DNA of 64,000 nucleotides from the NCBI GenBank assembly GCA_963835705.1, contig CAWIGR010000010.1:1-64000 (forward strand). The letters run 5' to 3'. Of the stretch, positions 9,301 to 17,946 are shown in pieces (positions within the stretch are counted from its first letter, which is position 1; each line of letters starts with the position of its first letter). Origin of the DNA: JACVRW01 sp963835705 (lineage in GTDB: Bacteria; Actinomycetota; Thermoleophilia; Solirubrobacterales; Thermoleophilaceae). Under the pieces are notes generated by a model. It made no database searches, was not told where the DNA came from, and was given only the letters and a program-made list of their open reading frames with translations. The position numbers were made by a program, and so were the translations under genes.

Positions 9301-10260
9301 CTCGCCTCGGTGCTCACCTCGCACTCGTGGATCGTGGCCGGCCCCGAGAGCGTCAACGAGCGCCTCGCGGTGGCGGACGAGCTCGTGACGGTGGGCCGCG
9401 ACGCCGACCTGCCGTACGCCGAGTGCAACGGGCAGCGGGGCCGTTTCCACGCGCTCGTCGAGCTAGGCGACATCGAGGCAGCCGACGCCGCGCTGGCCGC
9501 CGCGCACGCGGCGGTGCGGACCATATGGTCGCAGTGGACCGTCGGTTTCATGGACGCGACCAGGGCGCTGCTCGGCGGGCGATTGACCGACGCGGAGTCC
9601 GCCGCAGCACGAATGCGCGAGGCGGCACGCGAAACGGGAGCCCCGCCGGCACTCGCCGAGTCCGCGTTCGTCCGGATGGTGTCGTGCATCCGCCTGATCC
9701 AGGGCCGCTTGCGCGAGCACGAGCCGGCGCGCAGCGCCATGGCACGGGACGTGACCAACCTGCCACCGACGTTCTTCGTCGCGCGAGCGCACGCGGCACG
9801 CGAGCGGGACGACCGCGAGGCAGCCCGCGAGGCCTTCGAGCGCGCGCTGGCGCTGGGCCTGCTCGAGATGCCGCGCGGTCCGACATGGACGACGACCATG
9901 ACCTGGGCCGCCGACATCTGCGCCTGGCTCGACGATCGCTCGACCGCGATACGCCTGCTCGAGCTGCTGACCCCCCTCGCGGGCGTGATGACCTGGGCGT
10001 ACGGCCCGATCGGGCGGGGCGTCGGCCTGCTCGAGCTGACTCTCGGACGCCGCAGCCAGGCCGAACGACGCCTGCGCGACGCCATCGCGCTGTGCGAGCG
10101 CATGGACGCCCGCGCCTTCCTCGCGATGGCCCGCCTCGACCTCGGCGCGCTGCTGCACCAGTCGATCGAGGGCCGCCGGCTGCTCGACCAGGCCCTCACC
10201 GCCGCCGACGAGCTCGGCATGACGAGCCTCGCCAAGCGGGCGCCCACCGCCCACACATAG
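6304..10260 (+). CDS. SARP/AfsR-type regulator with cyclase-like, AAA ATPase and TPR regions
   Basis: This 1318-residue regulator starts at GTG 6304. An OmpR-type winged helix (about 1-95, VDFRVLGPVEARAEG) and a bacterial transcriptional activation domain (about 100-245) make the SARP module. Residues 262-430 resemble a class III nucleotide cyclase, but the first metal aspartate is glutamate (LVAEVAGSA) and the adenine-contacting lysine is absent (VNAVGDR), so catalysis is unlikely. The STAND-type NTPase has Walker A GEPGIGKT near 475 and Walker B LLVLDDLHWAD near 590. The rest is helical repeats of TPR type. Such proteins switch on secondary metabolism or transport genes after nucleotide-dependent assembly. 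No target cluster is seen nearby. Confidence 0.85.
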   Translation: MDFRVLGPVEARAEGRPLPVAGARQRALLAVLLLRAGEPVSREGVIADLWGERPPDGAVKTVQAVVSRLRRALGGEAARLVSSAAGYRLRVEPDELDLSRFERLCADGRRALAAGRHERAAARLRAALAEWRGPPLADVSFEPFAPPEVARLEDLRAAAVEDRVEADLAMGRGAELVGELEGLVAAEPLRERLRGQLMLALYRAGRQGEALDAYRDAVRTLDSELGLRPGPELERLQQAILAHDPALLRAPAGGEPRELERRRATATILVAEVAGSARVGDTDADGVRAAHDRRLRDVLAAHGATAVNAVGDRAVAAFASAGAAIACGVEMQRAIDREARRGAVALELRVGVAAGDVAWAGEDYSGTPVIEAQRLCAAASAGSILVADAVRLLAGSGTEAELEDAGELELSDLARAVHAWSVGWTARRAVTVPFPPSLVFEGGTAFAGREKELAELRVAWADAVSGSRRGVLVSGEPGIGKTRLAAEIAGHARAREGVVLYGRCDDGLSAPAQPFAQALGAYVAACPVDELRVELGARASDLTQLLPELAARLPGGVAEPAPAEPEIQRLRTLEAATALLNAAGEAAPVLLVLDDLHWADDLSLLLLRHLLRADGAARVLLVATYRDTEPGRSPLLADVVTGLARRPDVARLELGPLRERDIAAILADAGRESSQAGHVRRATAGNPFFVGEMVRALDHGHDPGAALTPRVRDVVRWRLARLPERTADALAVAAVAGAEFDADVLAGAIGVELDQALDALEAAESARLVRPAGTPDRFTFAHAVVRETIVAEQPGGRRVRLHARIARALERIAATRPVPTGDLAAHFDAAGTLVDAAQTLHYLRRAGDEAAAQLAWDVAAEQYERAVRAHRRLPSATENERLDLELARGRALSLAGDNRAHAVLRDVAAAADTAGDGGRMAEALLTIRFEYADFLEEDAEMVALLRRALALLPPGDSPIRASLEGSLANEAFSSMPDRERRAMVARALTMARRVRDPAALASVLTSHSWIVAGPESVNERLAVADELVTVGRDADLPYAECNGQRGRFHALVELGDIEAADAALAAAHAAVRTIWSQWTVGFMDATRALLGGRLTDAESAAARMREAARETGAPPALAESAFVRMVSCIRLIQGRLREHEPARSAMARDVTNLPPTFFVARAHAARERDDREAAREAFERALALGLLEMPRGPTWTTTMTWAADICAWLDDRSTAIRLLELLTPLAGVMTWAYGPIGRGVGLLELTLGRRSQAERRLRDAIALCERMDARAFLAMARLDLGALLHQSIEGRRLLDQALTAADELGMTSLAKRAPTAHT

Positions 10261-10781
10261 CGACCCCGCCTCGACCACCGAAGCCCCACGACCGCCTCCC
10301 GTCCAGATCGACATGCTCGGCGGCGCGGTCGAATCCCCTTCGCGGAGTGCTGATGGCCGATCGGAAAGACGAAGCACGAATGCTTGTCGGGGTCGCGCGG
10401 CTTGCCCGGCTCCAGGCTCTTGACGACCTCGATGTCGAAGCCGGCCTTCACCGCCGCCGCCGTGCTCGCCCGGTGACCAACCTACGGCACGGCAAGTTAG
10501 GTCCTCGGCAGCACAGCCCGACGCGGCGTCGGCCCGCGACGACGACTGCTGCTTGCGGCCGGCTTGCAGCGGCCTCGGCGCGCGCCGCGTTCACGGTCGC
10601 TGCGGACGAGCCGCGAGAGCGCCGACCACGCGGAGGTGCGCTACTGCATCCCCTGACGGGAGCGGGCGTTTGGGCGGCGCGGCTCGCGATGCTCAGCCAG
10701 TCGGACTTCGGGTTATCGAGTCCAGAGTTCGTCGACGAGCAGTGGAACTGGTAGTTGCCGACTCGGCGCGAGACCAGGCGT
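10261..10781. other. 521-bp intergenic region with a possible gene remnant
   Basis: No complete gene is evident. On the minus strand, about 10330-10470, one frame reads like protein (STAAAVKAGFDIEVVKS, then KPRDPDKHSCFVFP) but has no start and runs into low-complexity sequence. It may be the tail of a lost gene; I do not recognise it. Confidence 0.4.
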
Positions 10782-11414
10782 TCAGTGTGCGGGAGCGTCG
10801 CGGAGCGGGCGCGGGGCCAGTGTTGTCCTCGACAGCGTGGGGTAGGTCGCGCGGTAGCCGCGCCGGCGCGCAATCGGCGTAAGCGCTCCGAACACAACGC
10901 GCTGAACGGCAGCCGGTGGCCTGCGGAACACGATCACGTCGGAGAACTCGGTGGCGAAGAGCGCCAGCTGGAGTGGGTGCGGCATGCCGCGCTTGTTGAC
11001 GTGTCCTTCGCGGGCCAGCCCGTACAGCGTTTCGATCATGTGGACGAAGCGCTCACCCGGCGTGATCTCCACGCGCACGATCGCGTCCACGTCTCCCTCG
11101 TTCCACCAGTCGTGCCAGACGCCCGGCTCGATCTCGGCTCGCTCCCCGGCTCGCAGAACCGACTTTCGGCCGTCGCACAGCACCGTCAGCTCGCCCTCCT
11201 GGACGCTGAAGCTCTCATGCAGCGCGGGATGCACGTGCTCACCCGCCACACGCGCACCAGGCAACGCGGTCAGCTCGGCGACCGCACGACCCTCATCGTT
11301 CGACCACGGCAATTCAACGATGACGCCGCGCTCCAACGTCACCGGATTGTCCCAAACCTCGCCCGGCTCGATCGGACGGGTATCAGGCGGGGCACCCGGG
11401 TCGGGATGCGACAT
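10782..11414 (-). CDS. Cupin-domain protein
   Basis: This 210-residue protein has a single cupin barrel (about residues 30-120). Cupin motif 1 is GEHVHPALHESFSVQEGEL, with two histidines and a glutamate suited to metal binding. Motif 2 is PGVWHDWWN, with the third histidine. A C-terminal part of about 80 residues (VFGALTPIARRRGYRATYP) is of a type often seen on cupins of unknown role. The start at ATG 11414 leaves a 59-bp gap to the upstream DUF1707 gene on the same strand. Substrate and reaction are unknown; a sensor or a small-molecule dioxygenase/isomerase are both possible. Confidence 0.75.
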   Translation of the reverse strand: MSHPDPGAPPDTRPIEPGEVWDNPVTLERGVIVELPWSNDEGRAVAELTALPGARVAGEHVHPALHESFSVQEGELTVLCDGRKSVLRAGERAEIEPGVWHDWWNEGDVDAIVRVEITPGERFVHMIETLYGLAREGHVNKRGMPHPLQLALFATEFSDVIVFRRPPAAVQRVVFGALTPIARRRGYRATYPTLSRTTLAPRPLRDAPAH

Positions 11415-11473
11415 CCGCTCACACTACACCCGGGTCATGACTCCTGCTTCCCAAGCACGCGGGCGCCTTCGGG

Positions 11474-11992
11474 CTACCGCAGCTCGGCGAACGCGCGCCG
11501 GATGGAGAGCGACGCCGAGCCGTGGGCCGTCAGGCGCGTCCGCTCGTCGCCGAGGTCGTCCAGCGTGAGCTGCACGCGGTGTGTGCGCAGGATCCCGGAC
11601 CGGTGGAAGGTGAGCGTCCGGCGATCGCTGGCGATCAGCGCGAAGCCGGTCCGGGCGAGGAGCGGGGCGAGCTGATGGAGGACCGCGGTCTCGACCGCCG
11701 CGAGCGGCCGGTCGACCTCGATCGTCTCTGTGAACGGCGCCACGCCGGGCATCCGCGGCGGCTTGCGCGCGGGCGCCGGGGCCGCCCCTCGCCGCGGCAG
11801 CCGGCCCGGCAGGTCATCGGTGAGCTGGGCGAGCTCCTGCAGAGTGGTCGCGGCGTAGGCGCGCTCCACCCGGCCCGGCAGCTCCTCGAGGGTCAGGCGT
11901 CCCGCGGCGCAATGCTCCTTGAGGGCCGCCACCACACGCTCGCGGTCCTCGTCCGAGGCTCGTACGGGGCCGCCGGCCGAGTCCTCCGGCAA
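11474..11992 (-). CDS. DUF1707-domain protein
   Basis: The protein begins with a DUF1707 domain, RASDEDRERVVAALKEHCAA followed by GRLTLEELPGRVERAYAA, a short actinobacterial module at the N-terminus of membrane or surface proteins; its function is not established. A proline/arginine-rich linker leads to a C-terminal domain of about 90 residues (ETIEVDRPLAAVETAVLHQL) with alternating strands and no membrane segment. No ATG or GTG fits; TTG 11992 starts just after the def stop at 12001 and gives 172 residues. The tight spacing suggests cotranscription with def. Confidence 0.7.
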   Translation of the reverse strand: MPEDSAGGPVRASDEDRERVVAALKEHCAAGRLTLEELPGRVERAYAATTLQELAQLTDDLPGRLPRRGAAPAPARKPPRMPGVAPFTETIEVDRPLAAVETAVLHQLAPLLARTGFALIASDRRTLTFHRSGILRTHRVQLTLDDLGDERTRLTAHGSASLSIRRAFAELR

Positions 11993-12000
11993 GGGCCCGG

Positions 12001-12663
12001 TCAGGCCGCTTCGCGGGACCGCTCGGCCTCGCGAAGCTCGCGCAGCGCGCGCTTGCGCTCGTCGCGGCTGGTGCGCTCGAGGATCAGGACCCCGTCCAGG
12101 TGGTCCATCTCGTGCTGGATCACGCGGGCCTCGAGTCCCGAGGCCTCCACGATGCGCGGCGCGCCCTCCTCGTCGAGCGCGCGTACGCGGACGTGCACGG
12201 GGCGCTCCACGTCGACCGCGACGCCGGGGATCGACAGGCAGCCTTCCTCGCCCGCCTCGAGATCCTGGCTCGACCACTCCACCTCGGGGTTGGCGAGCGC
12301 GATCACGGGAGCGTCCGGGCCCACGCGGTAGACGAGCAGGCGCTGCGAGATGCCGAGCTGCGGCGCCGCGAGGCCCACGCCCAGGGCGTCGTTCATGATC
12401 CCGGCCATCCGGCTCACCTGCCGGCGCAGCGACTCGTCGAAGCGGTCCACCGGGATCGCACGCGACTTCAGCACGGGATCGCCGAGCTTGCGGATGAAGG
12501 ACATCGCGGCGGCCCGCCGCGCCTCGACCTCGGGATCGAGCGGCGGCGGCTCGTCGTGCTCGCCACGCTCGTCGTCGGCGAGCGCCTCGGGCTTCACCTC
12601 GCCGAGCGGCTCGCGTCCCTCGAGCTCCCGGTCCTCCACGGTGCGCTCCCTCTCCTCGGCCAT
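12001..12663 (-). CDS. def: Peptide deformylase
   Basis: This enzyme removes the formyl group from the N-terminal methionine of new proteins at the ribosome exit. All three motifs are present: GVGLAAPQLG, EGCLSIPG and QHEMDHLDG, with the metal ligands Cys of motif 2 and the two His of HEMDH. ATG 12663 gives 220 residues with an acidic, charged extension of about 50 residues before the core (which begins at SFIRKLGDPVL). An internal ATG at the core is the alternative start, but the extension keeps coding character. It lies 58 bp downstream of priA on the same strand. Confidence 0.95.
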   Translation of the reverse strand: MAEERERTVEDRELEGREPLGEVKPEALADDERGEHDEPPPLDPEVEARRAAAMSFIRKLGDPVLKSRAIPVDRFDESLRRQVSRMAGIMNDALGVGLAAPQLGISQRLLVYRVGPDAPVIALANPEVEWSSQDLEAGEEGCLSIPGVAVDVERPVHVRVRALDEEGAPRIVEASGLEARVIQHEMDHLDGVLILERTSRDERKRALRELREAERSREAA

Positions 12664-12721
12664 TCGCGCGAGTCTAGCGGCGTCGCGGGGGCCGCGTAGC
12701 GGCGCGGCGAGGGTGGCTGGG

Positions 12722-14884
12722 CTACTGCGGATCGACGTCGACAGCAAAGGCCACGGCCGCGCCCTCGCGGCCGGCCGCCACCGCCTCCACGGCCTCGCGC
12801 ACCGCCGTTATCGCGGGCTGCCGCTCGCGCGAGCGCACCACCAGCTGCGAGCGCAGGCGGCCCTGGCGCCGAAACAGCGGGGCGGGCCCGAGCACGGGCA
12901 CGCCGGCGCGCTCCACGAGCCTGCGGATCGCCTCGGCCGCCGCCTGCTCCGGCCCCGGCTCCGTCGCCGAGCACACCACCCGGATCAGGTGGCCGTAGGG
13001 CGGATACGAGAACGCCTCGCGGCGCGGCAGCTCGCCGGCCAGGAAGCCGCTGGAGTCGTGCGCTGCCGCGTGCTGCAGGGCGCGCGAATCCGGGTCGAGC
13101 GCCTGCACGATCACGCGTCCGCCGCGAGCGCCGCGGCCGCTGCGGCCGGCGAGCTGGGCCACGAGCGCGAAGGTACGCTCCTCGGCGCGGAAGTCGGGGA
13201 AGCGCAGCGTGGCGTCGGCGTCGAGCACCACGCCGAGCGTGACGTCAGGGAAGTCGTGGCCCTTGGCGACCATCTGCGTGCCGACCAGCACGCCGGCCTC
13301 AGTCTCGTCGAAGCGGCGCAGCACCGTGGCGATCCCGGCCGCCGCCGCGACGTCAGAGTCGAGCCGGAACACCGGCAGCGGCCGCACCAGCTCCTCCAGC
13401 TCGCGCTCGAGCTGCTCCGTGCCCGCCCCGTGGCGCGCCACCGAGACCGAGCCGCAGTCCGGGCAGGCCGTCGGAACGGTCTCGCGGTGGCCGCAGTGGT
13501 GACACGCCATCCGGCCCGCCGCGCGGTGCAGCACCAGCGTGACGTCGCAGGCGGGGCACTCCCAGGCCCGGCCGCACAGGCGGCAGGAGAGGAAGTTCGA
13601 CCAGCCGCGCCGGTTCAGCAGCACGATCGCCTTCTCGCCGCGGCGCCGCACCCCGTCCAGCTCCTGGCGCGTGCGCTCGTGGAGGGGCCCCGCAGTGCCT
13701 GACATGCCCACCACCTCCACCGGCGGCAGCCCGCGGCCGTCGACCCGCTCCGCCAGCACGACCCGCTCGCAGCGCACGAGGCTCTCAGGCCGCGGCGTGG
13801 CGCTTCCCGCCACCAGCAGGGCGCCCTCCAGCGCGGCGCGGCGCTCCGCCACCACGCGGGCGTCGTAGCGAGGGTCGCCCTCCTGCTTGTAGGAGCCGTC
13901 GTGCTCCTCGTCGACGACGATCAGGCCGAGGTCGGTGAAGGGGGCGAACACCGCCGAGCGCGGGCCCACGCACACGCGCGCCTCGCCGCGGCGCATCCGC
14001 CACCACTCGTCGTAGCGCTCGCGCGGCGACAGCCGGGAGTGCATGACCGCCACGGCGTCGCCGAAGCGCTCCACGAACCGGCCCGCGGTCTGCGGCGTGA
14101 GGGCGATCTCCGGCACGAGCACGATCGCCGAGCGCCCCCGCTCGAGGGCGGCCGCGACGGCGCGCAGATAGACCTCGGTCTTCCCGGACCCGGTCACCCC
14201 GTGGAGGAGAAGCGGCGAGGAGGGGGCTCCCAGGCGCCCGACGATCGCCTCGAGCGCCGCCCGCTGGGCGCCCGTCGGCTCCACCGCGCCCGTCCGGGCG
14301 CCCACGCCCTCCAGCGACGGTCGCCGCGCCGGCTCGGCGGCGTTCTCCAGGCGGACGAAGCCGCGCCGCTCGAGGCTTCGCAGCGTGGAGTGGTCCGCGT
14401 CCGCGTGCCTGGCCACGGCGGCCACCGAGGCCGGGCCCGTCGCGAGCGCGTCCAGCACCGCCGCCTGGCGGCGGCCGAGCCGCGCGCTGGCGGCGATCGC
14501 GCCTCGGCCCTCGTCGGTGAGAGCGGCGCGCAGCGAGCGGCGAGGGCGGAGCGGCCGCCCTGAGCCCGTCCCGGTGCCCGGAGGCAGCACGAGCGCGAGC
14601 CCGCGGGCGGGCGTGGAGACGTACTCGCGAGCCACCCACAGGCCGAGCCCGACGAGCGGCTCCGGCACGTCGGCCTCGAGCGCGGCGAGCGGCTGCACCA
14701 GCCGCTCGGGGGGCAGGTCGCTGCGCTCCGCCAGCTCCACGACGACCCCGAGCAGCCGCCGCCGTCCGAACGGCACGACGAGCATGCTCCCCACCCCCAC
14801 GCCCTCGAGCGCCCCGGCCAGCCTGTAGTCGAACGGCCCGCGCAGGGCGCGGGCAGGCGTCAGCGGCTCGACCTTGGCGATCAC
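12722..14884 (-). CDS. priA: Primosomal protein N' (PriA), helicase-like
   Basis: This replication-restart protein recognises stalled forks and loads the replicative helicase. Residues 1-110 form the 3'-DNA-binding domain (FDYRLAGAL, LVVPFGRRRLLGVV). Walker A GVTGSGKTE is near 229 and the Walker B box DEEHDGSYKQ near 323. Eight zinc-site cysteines follow in CRLCGRAWECPAC and CHHCGHRETVPTACPDCG. A C-terminal helicase lobe has VLVGTQMVAKGHDFPDV. GTG 14884 (VIAKVEPL) gives 720 residues. Actinobacterial PriA often lacks helicase activity; here Walker A and the DEEH box look complete, so activity cannot be excluded. A 64-bp gap separates it from the divergent cyclase gene. Confidence 0.95.
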   Translation of the reverse strand: MIAKVEPLTPARALRGPFDYRLAGALEGVGVGSMLVVPFGRRRLLGVVVELAERSDLPPERLVQPLAALEADVPEPLVGLGLWVAREYVSTPARGLALVLPPGTGTGSGRPLRPRRSLRAALTDEGRGAIAASARLGRRQAAVLDALATGPASVAAVARHADADHSTLRSLERRGFVRLENAAEPARRPSLEGVGARTGAVEPTGAQRAALEAIVGRLGAPSSPLLLHGVTGSGKTEVYLRAVAAALERGRSAIVLVPEIALTPQTAGRFVERFGDAVAVMHSRLSPRERYDEWWRMRRGEARVCVGPRSAVFAPFTDLGLIVVDEEHDGSYKQEGDPRYDARVVAERRAALEGALLVAGSATPRPESLVRCERVVLAERVDGRGLPPVEVVGMSGTAGPLHERTRQELDGVRRRGEKAIVLLNRRGWSNFLSCRLCGRAWECPACDVTLVLHRAAGRMACHHCGHRETVPTACPDCGSVSVARHGAGTEQLERELEELVRPLPVFRLDSDVAAAAGIATVLRRFDETEAGVLVGTQMVAKGHDFPDVTLGVVLDADATLRFPDFRAEERTFALVAQLAGRSGRGARGGRVIVQALDPDSRALQHAAAHDSSGFLAGELPRREAFSYPPYGHLIRVVCSATEPGPEQAAAEAIRRLVERAGVPVLGPAPLFRRQGRLRSQLVVRSRERQPAITAVREAVEAVAAGREGAAVAFAVDVDPQ

Positions 14885-14948
14885 GCTCCCGAACGTACGC
14901 GAGCGCCCGGACGGGCCCCGACGGCCGACGATTTGTGACGATGTGCCC

Positions 14949-16070
14949 GTGGCGACCGACTTCCAGGCCGAGGGGCTGCTCGAGGGGGCGGGTGACGAGC
15001 GCGCACGCGAGGCGCGCCGCGAGCTGCTCGAGACGCTCGAGGAGGCCGGCTGCACCCTCGAACAGCTGCGCGAGGCGACCGAGCAGGGCCGGCTGGCGCT
15101 CCTGCCCATGGAGCTGGTGCTCGCCGGCGAGGGCCCGCGCCTGCGACAGGTCGACGTGACGGAGGAGACGGGCCTCGATCTCGACTTCCTGATCGAGGCT
15201 CGGCGGGCGCTCGGCCTCCCGGCCGTGGACCCCGAGGAGCCGGCGCTCACCAAGGAGGAGGTCGAGCTGGCCAAGAGCGCGGCGACGCTGCTCGAGGCGG
15301 GGATCGACCGGGAGGGATTCCTGGAGCTCACGCGTGCGATGAGCCAGTCCATGGCCGCCGTGGCGGCTGCCCTCACGTCCACGCTCGGAAACGCGCTGCT
15401 GCGCCCGGGCGACACCGAGCGCGACCTCGGCCTGCGCTACGCCGAGACGCTGCGCGAGCTGGGCCCGCTGGCCGGCCCGACCCTTACCCAGATGCTCAAC
15501 CTGCGCCTGCGCGAGCAGATCCGCCAGGCCGTGGTCGGCCAGGCCGAGCTGCAGAGCGGCCGGCTACCCGACGCGCAGCAGGTGGTGGTGGGCTTCGTCG
15601 ACATCGTCGGCTTCACCCGCCTCGGCGAGCAGGTGGAGCCGGACGAGCTCGGCGCAGTGGTCCGCATTTTCGAGGACCAGGTCGAGAATGCGGTGCGGTC
15701 ACCCGTGCGGCTTGTCAAGACGATCGGCGACGCCGCGATGATCGCCGCGCCCGAGGCGCCGGCCGTCGTCGACACGATGCTCGAGCTGGTCGAGGCCTCG
15801 CGCGAGGACGACGACCGGCCTCTGCTGCGCGCCGGCATCGCCTCGGGGGAGGCGCTCCCGCGCGCGGGCGACCTCTACGGCCGGCCCGTGAACCTGGCCT
15901 CGCGCCTTACCTCGTTCGCCCGGCGCGGCACAGTCGTGACCTCCAAGGAGGTGCATGACGCGGCGGGCGACGGCTACGACTGGTCGCAGGTGGGCAGCCG
16001 CCGCATCAAGGGCGTGCGCGGCGACGTGGATGTGTACCGCGTGCGGTCCGCCGAAAAGCCCCGCAGCTAG
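14949..16070 (+). CDS. Class III adenylate/guanylate cyclase
   Basis: This soluble cyclase of 373 residues has a helical N-terminal half (about 1-190) and a C-terminal catalytic domain (about 205-370), a layout shared with Mycobacterium tuberculosis Rv1264 and Rv2212, where the N-terminal part is a regulatory domain. Catalytic features are present: metal aspartates in VGFVDIVGFTRL and TIGDAAM, the substrate-contacting lysine in LVKTIGD, and the transition-state Asn/Arg in GRPVNLASRL. It should therefore be active as a dimer, making cAMP (the KTIGD pattern favours ATP, though not decisively). GTG 14949 is the chosen start. The gene is divergent from priA, and a TetR gene follows 20 bp downstream. 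Confidence 0.88.
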   Translation: MATDFQAEGLLEGAGDERAREARRELLETLEEAGCTLEQLREATEQGRLALLPMELVLAGEGPRLRQVDVTEETGLDLDFLIEARRALGLPAVDPEEPALTKEEVELAKSAATLLEAGIDREGFLELTRAMSQSMAAVAAALTSTLGNALLRPGDTERDLGLRYAETLRELGPLAGPTLTQMLNLRLREQIRQAVVGQAELQSGRLPDAQQVVVGFVDIVGFTRLGEQVEPDELGAVVRIFEDQVENAVRSPVRLVKTIGDAAMIAAPEAPAVVDTMLELVEASREDDDRPLLRAGIASGEALPRAGDLYGRPVNLASRLTSFARRGTVVTSKEVHDAAGDGYDWSQVGSRRIKGVRGDVDVYRVRSAEKPRS

Positions 16071-16090
16071 GCAACGCTATCCTCGGTTCG

Positions 16091-16669
16091 ATGCTCTCTC
16101 CTCGTGAGCGCATCCTCGACACGGCCTACGACCTCTTCAGCCACCACGGCATCCGGGCGGTCGGAGTGGACCGGATCATCGCGACATCCGGCGTGGCGAA
16201 GATGAGCCTCTACCGCCACTTTCACTCGAAGGACACACTCGTGCTCGCCTTCCTGCAGGAACGCGAGAAGCGCTGGACCTTGGAGTGGCTCCACGCCGAG
16301 GTGAGTCGCCGCGCCGAGGACGGCGCGGGGCGGCTCCTGGCGATCTTCGACGTCTTCGACGAGTGGTTCCGGCAGGCCGACTTCGAGGGCTGCTCGTTCA
16401 TCAACGTCCTGCTCGAGTTCAGCGAGCTCGACCACCCGGTCCGCCAGGCCACCGTGGAGCACCTGGCCACGATCCGGGGCCTGGTGCAGGAGTTCGCCGA
16501 GCAGGCCGGCGTGGACGACCCCGAGGCCGTGGCCTGCCAGTGGCACATCCTGATGAAGGGCTCGATCGTGGCCGCCGGCGAGGGCGACCGCGAGGCCGCG
16601 CGGCGCGCGCAGGCGCTCGGCAAGCTGCTGCTCGAGCGCGAGGGCGCGCTGGCGGGAAGCTCGGCCTGA
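16091..16669 (+). CDS. TetR/AcrR family transcriptional regulator
   Basis: This 192-residue regulator has an N-terminal helix-turn-helix (ERILDTAYDLFSHHGIRAVG, then SGVAKMSLYRHFHSKDTL) with the canonical TetR recognition helix. The rest is a helical ligand-binding domain (about 65-190) with an FEGCSFINVLLEF segment typical of a YcdC/TetR_C subgroup. The gene follows the cyclase by 20 bp and may be cotranscribed with it; it converges on metK with a 4-bp gap and no room for a terminator. Target and ligand are unknown. Confidence 0.9.
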   Translation: MLSPRERILDTAYDLFSHHGIRAVGVDRIIATSGVAKMSLYRHFHSKDTLVLAFLQEREKRWTLEWLHAEVSRRAEDGAGRLLAIFDVFDEWFRQADFEGCSFINVLLEFSELDHPVRQATVEHLATIRGLVQEFAEQAGVDDPEAVACQWHILMKGSIVAAGEGDREAARRAQALGKLLLEREGALAGSSA

Positions 16670-16673
16670 GCCT

Positions 16674-17933
<1,260 letters not shown>

Positions 17934-17946
17934 CAGGCGCGGAAGC

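Noticed and set aside
7428..10754. An 1108-codon open frame overlapping the SARP gene
   Set aside because: It is almost only Arg, Ala, Pro and Gly and overlaps a gene with clear domains. It is a frame shadow.
17934..17946. SAM riboswitch before metK
   Set aside because: Only 13 bases separate metK from the cmk-der stop, too few for any riboswitch.
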